From: Closterium sp. Naga37s-1
Lineage: Eukaryota > Streptophyta > Zygnematophyceae > Desmidiales > Closteriaceae
Reading direction: 5' to 3'
Length of the DNA: 64,000 nucleotides
Assembly (NCBI GenBank): GCA_947471745.1
Contig: CANJKZ010000008.1
Span: forward strand, 4,467,501 to 4,531,500
Of the stretch, positions 1 through 8,348 are shown in pieces. The translations under genes and the position numbers were made by a program. The stretch's first letter is position 1. Each line of letters opens with the position of its first letter. The notes below the pieces were generated by a model. It searched no databases and was not told where the DNA came from. It saw only the letters and a list, made by a program, of their open reading frames with translations.

Positions 1-23
1 GGGGGGCGGTACGCGGGCCCCCG

Positions 24-760
24 GTGCTCCGCGACAGGAATGGCCGGGGCGGGGCCGGGGTAGGGTCGGGGCATGGCCGGGGCAGGGCCGCGACAGGGCC
101 GCGACAGGGTCGGGGCAGGGCCGCGACAGGTCCGGGACAGGGCCGGGACAGGGTCGGGGCAGGGCCGGGGCAGGTCCGGGGCAGGTCCGGGGCAGGGCCG
201 GGGCAGGGCCGGGGCGGGGCCGCGACGGGGGGCCGCGACGGGGGGGCGCGACGGGGGGCCGCTACGGGGGGCCGCGACGGGGCCTCGACGGGGTCGCGAC
301 GGGGCCGTGAAGGGGCCGCGACGGGGTCGCGACGTGGCCGCGTCGGGGCCGTGAAGGGGCCGCGACGGGGCCGCGACGGGGCCGTGAAGGGGCCGCGACG
401 GGGCCGCGACGGGTTCGCGACGGGGCCGCGACTGGTTCGCGACGGGGCCGCGACGGGGTCGCGACGGGGCCGCGACGGGGTCGCTACGGGGTCGCGACGG
501 GGTGGGGCCGTGAAGGGGCCGGTACGGGGCCGTGACTGGGCCGTGAAGGGGCCGCGACGGGGCCGTGAAGGGGCCGCTAAGGGGCCGTGAAGGGGCCGCG
601 ACAGGGCCGCGACGGGGTTGCGAAGGGGCCACGAAGGGGCCGTGAAGGGGCCGCGACAGGGCCGCAACGGGGTCGCGAAGGGGCCACGAAGGGGCCACGA
701 AGGGCCGCGACGGGCAGCAGGGCAGAGCGCGAAACGCGCTAAGGGCAGGGCAGAAAAAAA
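24..760 (-). repeat. GC-rich low-complexity leader of E0
   Basis: This is a degenerate array of GGGGCCGCGAC-like and GGGGCCGTGAA-like words. Long open frames on the plus strand here are Gly/Arg-rich artefacts of composition. It occupies the same place as the GC-rich leaders of E1, E2, E3, E4 and E6, between primer-binding site and gag start, but the word is different in each element. Confidence 0.7.
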
Positions 761-793
761 AGTTTAGCGAAGTGGTGGGCCCTAGGAAGGATC

Positions 794-822
794 GGTCCCA
801 GTAGGGAACCAGCTCTATACCA
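794..822 (-). promoter_or_regulatory. Primer-binding site and adjacent hairpin of E0
   Basis: On the minus strand TGGTATAGAGC (812-822) abuts the LTR and resembles the plant-type initiator tRNA-Met site TGGTATCAGAGC. It is followed by GGTTCCC-TACT-GGGACC, a short stem with one bulged U. The same arrangement is found in E1, E3, E4 and E6 with different paired bases. Confidence 0.65.
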
Positions 823-969
823 TGTGAAGAATTAAACAGGAAATGAAGAAAGGATGAAGTGAGAATGATTGCACTAGCAGGCAGTTGAGTACATATAGGA
901 AACCCTAGATTGGGCTGTACTCACTATTGAGTACCCCACTGCAGGCTAGACAAATATAACATTCTGACA
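823..969 (-). repeat. 5' LTR of E0
   Basis: The sequence begins TGTGAAG and ends TTCTGACA on the plus strand, so it has TG...CA ends. It carries the core shared by family A LTRs (an AAACCCTAGA-like segment, then GTAC, then CCCCACT-CAGGCTA). No second copy lies in the window. Confidence 0.75.
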
Positions 970-985
970 GTGAGGCGCCTCAAAA
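970..985. other. Truncated copy of the dispersed TTTTGAG-N4-CTCAAAA palindrome
   Basis: GTGAGGCGCCTCAAAA directly abuts the LTR of E0. The left arm appears cut by the insertion. See the finding on palindromes at duplication joints. Confidence 0.5.
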
Positions 986-1064
986 TACGGTGTATCATTC
1001 AGTGAGCGCTTTCTAGGATGGATGGGTGCATTTTAGTCAGGGGAAGAGATGCATTCGCAGCCCA

Positions 1065-1273
1065 CCCCCCGGTTGAGTCAGGTATGGAGACTCACCCCCA
1101 CCCGCTCTCCCATCTACATGGAAATCATTTTTGAGAATTCTCAAAAGAGATATCCGGTTGAGTGGGGTATGGAGACTTACCCCCCGGTTGAGTGGGGTAT
1201 GGAGACTCACCCCCCGGTTCAGTGGGGTATGGAGACTCACCCCCCGGTTGAGTGGGGTATGGAGACTCACCCC
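1065..1273 (-). repeat. 30-bp tandem repeat carrying splice-donor-like GTGAGT
   Basis: Four direct copies with a 30-bp period start near 1154, 1184, 1214 and 1244, with one further copy at about 1065-1100. On the minus strand each contains GGGGGGTGAGTCTCC or a close variant, i.e. a good donor consensus. The isolated copy and the array are separated by a perfect TTTTGAG-AATT-CTCAAAA palindrome at 1129-1146. Any short Asn-Arg-Gly-Val type open frame across it is repeat translation, not a gene. Confidence 0.7.
1129..1146. other. Perfect 18-bp palindrome TTTTGAG-AATT-CTCAAAA
   Basis: This is one of at least ten copies or near-copies of the same palindrome in the window. It sits between two copies of the neighbouring 30-bp repeat. 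Confidence 0.8.
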
Positions 1274-1310
1274 CACCCATTCTCCCATCACCCCCGCATC
1301 CCACCCCTCA

Positions 1311-1575
1311 CCTGCACGCCATCCCCACTCCAGCCAAAGCCAGAGGCCCTGACATGGGGGAAGAGGCTGTCAGAGCCCACCCCATCCCATCACGCCAGGC
1401 TGACGGGTTGAGCGAGAAAATGAAGGGAGTAATCACACCTCATCCCATCCTCTCTCCCATCCTCATCACACTCCACAACTCACCTCTTTGCCACCGCTCA
1501 CCTGCACGCCTTCCCCATGCCAGCCGACGCCATAGCCTCCGAACGATGGGAAGAGGCGGTCGCAGGCCACCCTCG
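1311..1575 (-). pseudogene. Two extra copies of the LysM exon 3' end with donor
   Basis: On the minus strand, two segments (from about 1575 to 1502 and about 1370 to 1312) repeat the last 20 or so codons of the upstream exon. The first is related to ACDRLFPSxGGxGVGWxGxGVQ, and both are followed by GTGAGC or GTGAGG. They lack the LysM core and any clear acceptor. I read them as local tandem duplicates of the exon end. They could serve as alternative donors only if included from upstream. Confidence 0.55.
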
Positions 1576-1651
1576 GGGGTTGAACGAGAAGAATGGATGG
1601 AGAAATCAAACCCCATCCCAACTTCCATTATCACCGCATCCCACTCCTCAC

Positions 1652-1975
1652 CTGCACGCCTTCCCCATCCCAGCCGACGCCAGAGCCTCCAAGCGATGGG
1701 AAGAGGCGGTCGCAGGCCAACCCCGGGTTGAACGAGACGAACGCGGTTCTGTTGAGAGAGTGATCCGCCATGATGCTCCCACACGTGTCCCCTGCGCGCA
1801 CCGTGTACCATCTAGTGCACATGGGCAGCTTCGGTACGTCCTGCTCTCCGCTGCCCTTCGCCACACATAGCTGCGTGGTGGATTGAGAGAGGACAAAGGG
1901 GAGCAAGTAGGAGAGCAGGAAGGGGAAGATATGTGTCAGCACGTGGAGGGAATAAGGTGGTGTTGTTGAGAGCAT
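1652..1975 (-). CDS. First exon of a secreted LysM-domain protein
   Basis: This 108-codon open exon starts at ATG 1975 and ends at CAG|GTGAGG (donor at 1651). Residues 1-32 form a signal peptide: a hydrophobic run (HVLTHIFPFLLSYLLPFVLS) after a short N-terminus. A Cys-rich LysM module follows, with CTRWYTVRAGDTCGSI, then an Asn-Pro-Gly-Leu motif and ACDRLFP. LysM modules bind N-acetylglucosamine-containing glycans outside the cell. The end of the exon resembles the 32,742-32,930 exon of the large gene ([11 protein letters not shown]...GVQ|GT), so the two genes are probably paralogues. No downstream exon is visible to the left, where E0 has inserted, so the gene is partial or broken. A degenerate copy of the ATG region lies at about 2015-2068. 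Confidence 0.65.
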
Positions 1976-1978
1976 GAA

Positions 1979-1996
1979 TTTTGAGTTGACTCAAAA
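1979..1996. other. Palindrome TTTTGAG-TTGA-CTCAAAA upstream of the LysM start codon
   Basis: It lies 3 bp upstream of the minus-strand ATG at 1975, between the true 5' end of the exon and its degenerate duplicate at about 2015-2068. Confidence 0.7.
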
Positions 1997-2399
1997 GTCA
2001 CCTTGAGGAGGAGTGGGAGTATATGTGTGGGCGCGTGGAGGGAAGAAGGTGGTGTTGTTGAGAGCATGATCCGCTATGACATATTTTTTTTTGTATATCA
2101 CGTAGATGTCGTGAAAATTCCGGCTGCGCACATACTCGGTGAAGATGGGTTGCTTTTCAATTTTTTCCAGGGGGGGGGGGGGGGGGGGGGGGGGCAGCTG
2201 TCTTCAGTTGGTGTTCAGTCACTCTGGCGAATCAGAAAATCGATGTGTCGGGCTCCACGTGATTTGCGTACTCGATGACATTTTTTTTTTCCCAGCGCGA
2301 TGATTGGCTCGATGGGCGGTCGTGCCATGCTGGATGGTCAACTGCGTGGCAGTTGACAGGACGTAGGGGTGGAGGAGACTGACGTGGAAGGAGGGGCTA
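1997..2399. other. Intergenic stretch with partial duplication and poly-G
   Basis: 2015-2068 is a diverged copy of 1920-1976 (the region around the LysM start). 2170-2194 is a run of about 25 G. I see no gene in it. Confidence 0.55.
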
Positions 2400-2663
2400 A
2401 TGTACTAGTCAGCAGGGAGGAGGAGGTGTGCTGTTACGAGGATGATCATGTGACTGATGCGAAATGGCCCGCAATATCGCAAGCGAAATTTGGGAGTAAT
2501 GGGCATGCTAAGGGTCTGGGTGTCAAGTATAATTAGGTCGTCAGGTTGGTGAGTAACTGGGCGACGACGACGATCACCATTGCGCTTAGCGATGATATTT
2601 GATTTTTTTATTGCGTCTGTTGCCCAGGTCCGAGCTAAGTGTAATATTTCAGCGAACTGATGT

Positions 2664-3120
2664 TCACGTGGGATGGGGTTGTCCGGATTCGGCGTGATGG
2701 GTACTGTCGGTTTTTGTCCGTAGTTGAGGTAAAACGGTTACTGTTGGGTGATGGCGAATGTCGCGTTTGTATGCGAACTCGATGGGTGGCAATTGCTGTT
2801 CCCATGTTGCCGGTTCGTCACATGTGGCACGAATCAACTGCTCCATGGTTTGATTGGCGTGCTCGGTCTATTAGTTGGCTTCGGGGTGGTACAATGAGCT
2901 GAACTGGATTCGAGTGCTGAACTAATGCACCGGTTCCTCCAGAAGTTGCTGGTAAATTTCGTGTTGCAGTCGCTGATGATCGCCGCTGGTATCCCGTGCA
3001 GGCGAACATCGGTGGTGATGAAGAGCCGAGTTGTTTCTTCGGCTGAGATTAATTTCTTGCATGCTGCGAAATGTGTCATTTTCATCGGCCGATCGATGAC
3101 CGCGAGGATCGTATCATTCC
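2664..3120 (-). pseudogene. Gypsy integrase fragment
   Basis: One frame has ILAVIDRPMKMTHFAACK, matching the usual VVVDRxSKxxHF start of the integrase core. A later DCNTKFTS corresponds to the second catalytic Asp motif (commonly SDRDxxFTS). A shifted frame below 2846 gives ATWEQQLPPIEFAYK, the usual WxxxLPxxEFAYN segment. The reading frame is broken, so it is not functional. Confidence 0.55.
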
Positions 3121-3668
3121 CACTTGGCTCTTGATGCGACAACCCGTTTAACTGTGATGGCATTGGCATGGACCGTTGAAGACTCGGGCGATGGCCAGCA
3201 AGATAAAGAGACCCAGTTGCCCCCGCTTCGCACAATGCAGCTACCTGTCGTCCAGTCGATTTGCAGGTTATGCCGTCGTAGCCAATCTTGTCCCAGTAAA
3301 ATGTCGGTCCCATCTAGTGTTGTCGCGGGCATCTCCTGTGTAAAACCAAAATGTCCCCCGCCGTGAATCTTCACCCTGTCCACATTTTCCCGTATTGCTA
3401 GTAGTGTGCCATCGACGAGTCGTGCGTCGTTCTCATGCAAACAGCGGCTAAGTGTCAGTTGCAGCTTCCTCACGGTCGCGGTATTAACTAAACCGCGGAT
3501 AGCCCCTCCGTCGATAAAAACCTTCACTGCTGTCCGCTGTATTTTCTCGTGAATCAGTACTAGGCAATTTTCCGTTGTACCCTCCTTATTCAGCCGAGCC
3601 CGATCGATAATGTGAATTGGTGCTATCACTTGGTGAGGTTCAGTAGGGTCGGGCGAGCAGTGAGTCAC
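3114..3668 (-). pseudogene. Gypsy retroviral-type aspartic protease fragment
   Basis: The frame contains VKVFIDGGAIRGLV, where the active-site D-[ST]-G has become DGG. About 85 residues later ILLGQDWLRRHN matches the gypsy protease C-terminal ILGMDWLxxH segment. Upstream sequence has the short acidic and basic linker typical between gag and protease. The active-site change and the abrupt join to integrase mark it as dead. Confidence 0.6.
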
Positions 3669-4056
3669 ATCAGTAGTGGGCTCGTACTCTACTAACTACT
3701 AGTGTTTCCCTGCCTCCCAGACTTTATCCCGTGCTTTGCTCCTCGGCGTTTCTTCTCCTCAAAGCACTCACTCTTGCGATGGCCCGGCCTGTTGCACGCG
3801 AATCAGCGTCCTTGAAACGGCGTGACAGCTTCATTCGCCGCAACGACATATACCGCGGCGTGCTCGATTTTTCCCAACTATGTTCTCTGTAGTGATAGGA
3901 TCCCAACCTCGGTCAGCGTAGGATATAGATTTTCTCGGCGAGCGCCATGATTTCATTGAAATTCGCGATCACGCGTAGGAGAATCTTATGCGAGATTTCT
4001 GACTTCAAGCCCCCCACGTAGCGATCTACTTGCTTTGCTACGTGCATGTAGCCAAC

Positions 4057-4379
4057 CTATTCGCATAGCGCGAGAAAACCGATGGTGTAGTCTTGAAATG
4101 ACCCGAGCTGTCGCCAAGTACGCAGCTTATGGCGTGCTGAAATCGAAGCCGTGATTGGCTCAAAGCCCGCCCATAGCCTTGCACACCACGCATCCCACGT
4201 GCGGTATTGGGCGACTTCATAGAACGAAATGCTCCACGTAATAGTTAGCCTCGAGGGCCTTTCTCCTTGCGGCAGTGGCTTGTAGCCGTTCCTCGAGGTA
4301 ACAATTACTCGCCACCAGTCCATGGCTGGCCCACGTAGCAGAGAGACGACGTCATCCGATGCGACGTAATTTGCGTTAA

Positions 4380-4410
<31 letters not shown>

Positions 4411-4682
4411 TTCATTGTGAACACCCACGAATTAACTGTCGGACCTCCACGCTGGCTTGGGTCGAAACAAGGCGGACGCTGCGGCTTGAGCGGCATTGTC
4501 TCAGCGACGTGGTTATTGCCGAATGTTGCCGCAATGCTGACGTGAGGACAGTTGTCGCGGGGTGTGTTTACGCCTGGTGTTTCCCTGGTTTGCTCCATGC
4601 CCGACATGTGTTGGGCGGCGCCGTCACTGGCTGCGGCTGAGCGTTGTCCCACGCTGTCGTGTCGAGACGCTGAAGGCGTCAC
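4057..4682 (-). pseudogene. Gypsy gag fragment
   Basis: Two overlapping frames (4682-4305 and 4428-4057) are joined across an AT-repeat. The second has LLRGPAMDWWRVI followed by SFYEVAQYRTWDAW, resembling the gag core (L.G.A..WW......F..F...F). This is a weak but consistent match, supported by position upstream of the protease. Confidence 0.45.
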
Positions 4683-4800
4683 CGAGGTGATGGTGATGGG
4701 TGCTTCGGTTGGGGCTTGTGTTGGTGCTTATGCAGTAGCATTTGCCATCGATTGCCGAAGTGAGTTGCGATCCGCCGTCAATGTGGGATCCTGACGGCCA

Positions 4801-4919
4801 TAAGATATGTTAGGCTGTAGTTAGATGCATAGTATAGGGTACAGGAATTCTCTCGACATTCCTACTTGTATCCCTCTCCCTACTATTCTAGACATTGCAC
4901 TAAGTAACTCTAACAAATA
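4801..4919. other. Spacer between gypsy remnant and minisatellite
   Basis: No gene or clear repeat is recognised in this short stretch. Confidence 0.4.
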
Positions 4920-5215
4920 TCACATGCACGCCAGTTGACACTCCCCCTCCTTATATCACCTGCACGCTAGTTCACACTCCCACCCCAATATCACATGCAC
5001 GCCAATTGACACGCTCTCCCAATATCATATGCACGCCAATTGACACTCTCCCCCAATATCACCTGTACTCTAATTGACACTCTCCCTCAATATCACCTGC
5101 AGACCAGTTGATACTCCCCCCATAAATATCACCTGCACGCCAATTGACTCCCCCCCCCTCAATATCACCTACACTCCAGTTGACACTCCCCCCTCAATAT
5201 CAGCCTGCACTCTGC
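4920..5215 (-). repeat. LysM-exon-end-derived minisatellite, about 30-40 bp period
   Basis: About eight diverged copies of a unit occur, which on the minus strand reads GGGAGTGTCAACTGGCGTGC followed by AGGTGATATT. Each copy has the GGCGTGCAG|GTGATA exon-end plus donor seen at the ends of LysM exons (1652, 32,742). A closely matching set lies at 32,460-32,620. I infer that both arrays grew from the same exon-intron junction. Confidence 0.6.
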
Positions 5216-5720
5216 GCATTGCCGACGGTCCATATGAGGTGCATCTGGTTTCCATTAGGAGCTACGGGATTGGCAGACGGGGATGACAAGGGCTGGGAGC
5301 AGTGGCAGCTGGGGTAAGAGTGGAGCATCAGCCCGGTTGTAGAGAACTGGTAAATTTGGAGTCTACATGGGTTCAGAATTGGAGGCGGAGGGTGGAAAGG
5401 GGGGAGTGAGCTCAGACTTCCCTCTTTCCCGCCAGTGGGCGGAGGCCCGCACTTTGCGCATCGCCTCCAGATGAGATGCATCTGGCTTCCATTGGAAAGA
5501 AAGATCTGCAGGACTGGCAAAAGAAAATGATGGGCTCATGCTGTTTGCGTGCTGCCTTTTCCCAGTGGAATGCACGCTCCATGGACCGCTGATGGTCCAC
5601 ATGAGGTGATTCTGAGGCGCCGCAAAAAGGAGCCCATGGTTTTTGCTTGCTGCGGTTGGGCAGCGGCCTGCACGCTCTGTGCTGAATCTTGAGTTGACTT
5701 AGCCATGGGCAGGCCCTGTG
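5216..5720. repeat. Locally duplicated segments of unknown origin
   Basis: 5210-5275 and 5450-5520 are diverged copies (both contain GAGRTGCATCTGGYTTCCATT). 5530-5590 and 5628-5690 are a second diverged pair, separated by a palindrome-like TTCTGAG-GCGC-CGCAAAA (5610-5627). A second imperfect palindrome (TTGAG-TTGA-CTTAG) lies at 5688-5701. I see no gene. Confidence 0.5.
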
Positions 5721-7247
5721 AAGGGGATGCGGCTTCTGTGGGTTAGGTTGGGTGTTGAGGGCATGTGGTAGGATTCAGGGCATCCTGAGGCCTCAGGGCA
5801 ACTCTTGAAAAGGCAAAGAAATGCCCTGATTTTTCAGGCCAAAACTATATGGCCATCCTGAAGTGTCAGGGTCAGGCCCCTAGGAGTCAGAGAAATTTCT
5901 CTGATTTACCTAAAAAACTCTGATATTTCAGCCTTTTGTTTTAGTGGATTCTGAAACTTCGGCCTTTTTTTTCGTATGAACTCTGAAGAATCGGATTTTT
6001 TTTCTAAACCTTCTCTGAAATTTCAGTTTTCTTTCGAGAGTGTACTCTGATCCATCAGACTACAAACGTGAACCTACTCTGATTTTGACTATGCAAGATT
6101 CGCAGGTATCTCCTCGTTGGCACCAGCGCTGACTAAAGGCAATCGCTGATTGGTTGCTTAGGCAGCTTTTGACAGCAACATAGGGCTCGACCAATACCCA
6201 CGTTGCAGACTATCACAGCTACACTTCACATCAACCAGCAGAGCGATGATAGCAGCGACTCGTTGTTGCCGTGCATGATAGGCAACCACCCATCAGCAGG
6301 ACCTTCTTGATCGTCAAGCCTTACTCCCACCGCAATCTAGAAGAAAGTAAAGGGAAGCTACCTTGGTTCAGTAAGTTGTATGCTCCTTGTTTTTCATCTT
6401 CCTCACTTGTGTCTTTATTGTACAGGAGGCTCTTTGACCTTCCGATTGTAGTTACGGTATCGTTTCTGGTGACACGGGGCTGCTCCAATTAATAAATGGT
6501 TTCTGGCTCAGAGGCATAAACAGGGCCTTCTCCCATCCTGTTAAGCTATCCAAGACTCGGTGCAAGGTTGCAAAGCAGAGCACCAGAGCAGTTGTTATGG
6601 CATGTGCAGGGCAACCGAAGATGGTGGAAACTCACCGGATGAAGGAAGTGACGAGCAAGTACTGGGATGGATCTAATATGAGTAGATGGAAGAGGCAAGG
6701 AGGTGGTAAATGCAAAAGAAGAGGTTGACCCAGAAGATGTTGCGTCTGAGTAGACGTGTCGCAGGTGTGTGCAGCAGACCCATCAAGAACTCAAGGATGA
6801 GTTTGTGATGAAGAGCCCGAGCCTTGGTGTCAAGCCTCAAGTGATTTCGAAGCTTGCCAAAAGGGTACACCTCAAGATATTGAAGATAGTTACATTACTT
6901 TGTGTAGTGTAACATTTCACTTGGTGTAGGCCCTAGTGAAGGGTAGTTTCGAGACCTTTCGTGGTTGGGGACAGTGTGGCACTGTTCCACATCACTTTAC
7001 CTCGGCTCTTGGGGTTTGTAGGAGCTGGGAGTCATTCCCAACTCGTAACTCTTCCTATCTTGTGTTCTAAGACTATAGTGACTACGGTAGTATAAATGCT
7101 CTATGCTTGGATGTATTGTGCCTTTATAATCATGATGAGTGAACAACCAAGGCCAACAACAAACCTATTATCAGACTTTCCACTGGTGTAAACTCTGAAT
7201 TATCAGACTTTCCACTTTTTTTTTTTTTTTAATACTTCAAAATTTCC

Positions 7248-7295
<48 letters not shown>

Positions 7296-7544
7296 GAGTC
7301 TGATTGACCCGACTAAAATTGTGTACCAAGTCTAAGAAATCAGACAGCTCAAAAGCAAATCTGAGGGCCTATTCAGGGTACCTGTAGGCCTTATCATGAT
7401 TTCTTAGGGCATAAAAATCGCAAGACCCTGATTGGTAACACAGCGTGCCAACGAGAGAACATCGCAACTAAGGGTGCATGCGATAAATACAACGTGGCAA
7501 AGGATCGTTCGTGCCAAGGCAGGATCAGATTCTAGGGGGAAACA
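5721..7544. other. Unassigned AT-richer region with CTGAAATTTCAG-like motifs
   Basis: 5760-6100 has irregularly spaced short inverted motifs (CTGATTTTTCAG, CTGATATTTCAG, CTGAAATTTCAG). Similar motifs recur at 22,220-22,390 on the other side of E1, so E1 seems to have split this region. 7249-7292 is a long T-run. 6,880-7,150 looks like retroelement non-coding DNA, but I found no matching second copy. No protein-coding gene is supported. Confidence 0.4.
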
Positions 7545-7676
7545 TGTCAAATTGTATTTGTTCTATAGGCTGTAGTGGGGCATACCCTAAAGGGTACAAC
7601 ACTTTAGGGTTAGGGTTAGCTATACAACCCTATTCAGCCCATCATCCTACTCATTCGTACGTTCCTACTTCTCACA
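7545..7676 (+). repeat. 5' LTR of E1
   Basis: A 132-bp LTR with TGTCAAATTG at the start and CTTCTCACA at the end. It carries the family A core (GGCTGTAGTGGGG then GGGTACAACACTTTAGGGTT). It is directly followed by the primer-binding site. Confidence 0.85.
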
Positions 7677-7707
7677 TGGTATTCAGAGCGGGTCCGTCCG
7701 TAGGACC
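7677..7707 (+). promoter_or_regulatory. Primer-binding site and hairpin of E1
   Basis: TGGTATTCAGAGC (one extra T relative to the initiator tRNA-Met complement) abuts the LTR. GGTCC (7691-7695) pairs with GGACC (7703-7707). GGGCCCAC follows at about 7717, as in the other family A elements. Confidence 0.7.
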
Positions 7708-7739
7708 GCTCCGTTAGGGCCCACTGCTAGTTTAGACCT

Positions 7740-8270
7740 GCCCGATCTGCCCGTACTGCCTTGCCCGAACTGCCCGTACTGCCCTGCCTTGCTTGCACTG
7801 CCCTGCACGCTCTGCCCTGCACGCTCTGCCCTGCCCGTCGCACTGCCCGCTTGCTGCCTAGCGCGCGACCCGCACGCTGCCCTGTTCGCGCCTTGCCCGC
7901 ACACTGCCTGCGCTGCCAGCGCGCTGCCTGCACTGCCAGCGTGCTGCCTGCACTGCCAGCGCGCTGCATTTGCTGCCCGCGCGCTGCTCGCCCTGCCCGC
8001 GCTCTGCCTACGTGCGGTCTGTACCGCCGGCGCCCTGCCCACGCACCTTGCGCCCTGCCTGGGCACTGCCCGCACGCTGCTGGCGCCGCCCGCACGCTGC
8101 CCCTACGGCCCGCACCACCCGTGCTCTGCCCGCACATCCCACGCGCTGTCCTGCACCGCCTGCACGCGCCCTGCACACGCTGCTGCTACTGCTAAGTTGC
8201 TGCTGCTGCCCGCACTGCGCCGCCCTGCCCTGCCGAGCCGCGCCGCCCGAGCCGCGCCGCCCTGCTGAGT
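7740..8270 (+). repeat. GC-rich leader of E1
   Basis: This is an irregular array of CTGCCCGCACGCTGCC-type words between the primer-binding site and the gag start. Long Cys/Ala/Pro-rich frames on both strands are compositional. Confidence 0.65.
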
Positions 8271-8348
8271 GCGCATACCGCATACTTGTCTGCACTTACC
8301 TCATATGTGTCGGCGCATGCCACATACTTGTTGGCGTACACGGCCCGT

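Larger units (their letters stand above)
1..969 (-). mobile_element. Ty1/copia element E0, 5' end only (family A)
   Basis: The right end is a 147-bp LTR (823-969). It is followed leftwards, i.e. 3' on the minus strand, by a primer-binding site and a GC-rich leader. This order matches the complete family A elements in the window, so the coding region should lie left of base 1. The flank right of the LTR is a truncated copy of the dispersed palindrome (TGAG-GCGC-CTCAAAA), suggesting the element inserted into it. No coding part is visible here. Assignment to copia rests on similarity to E1-E4. Confidence 0.75.
2400..4800 (-). mobile_element. Degenerate Ty3/gypsy retrotransposon lacking RT and RNase H
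   Basis: On the minus strand, fragments appear in the gypsy order: gag (about 4682-4057), a basic gag C-terminus (about 3906-3724), aspartic protease (3668-3114), then integrase (about 3120-2664). The protease frame runs directly into integrase-like sequence near 3118 with no reverse transcriptase or RNase H between, so about 2 kb of pol is deleted. I could not identify LTRs. An AT microsatellite at 4380-4410 interrupts gag. Confidence 0.6.

Noticed and set aside
6271-6870. Small open frames of 65-73 codons
   Set aside because: No motif, no splice context and no similarity to anything else in the window.
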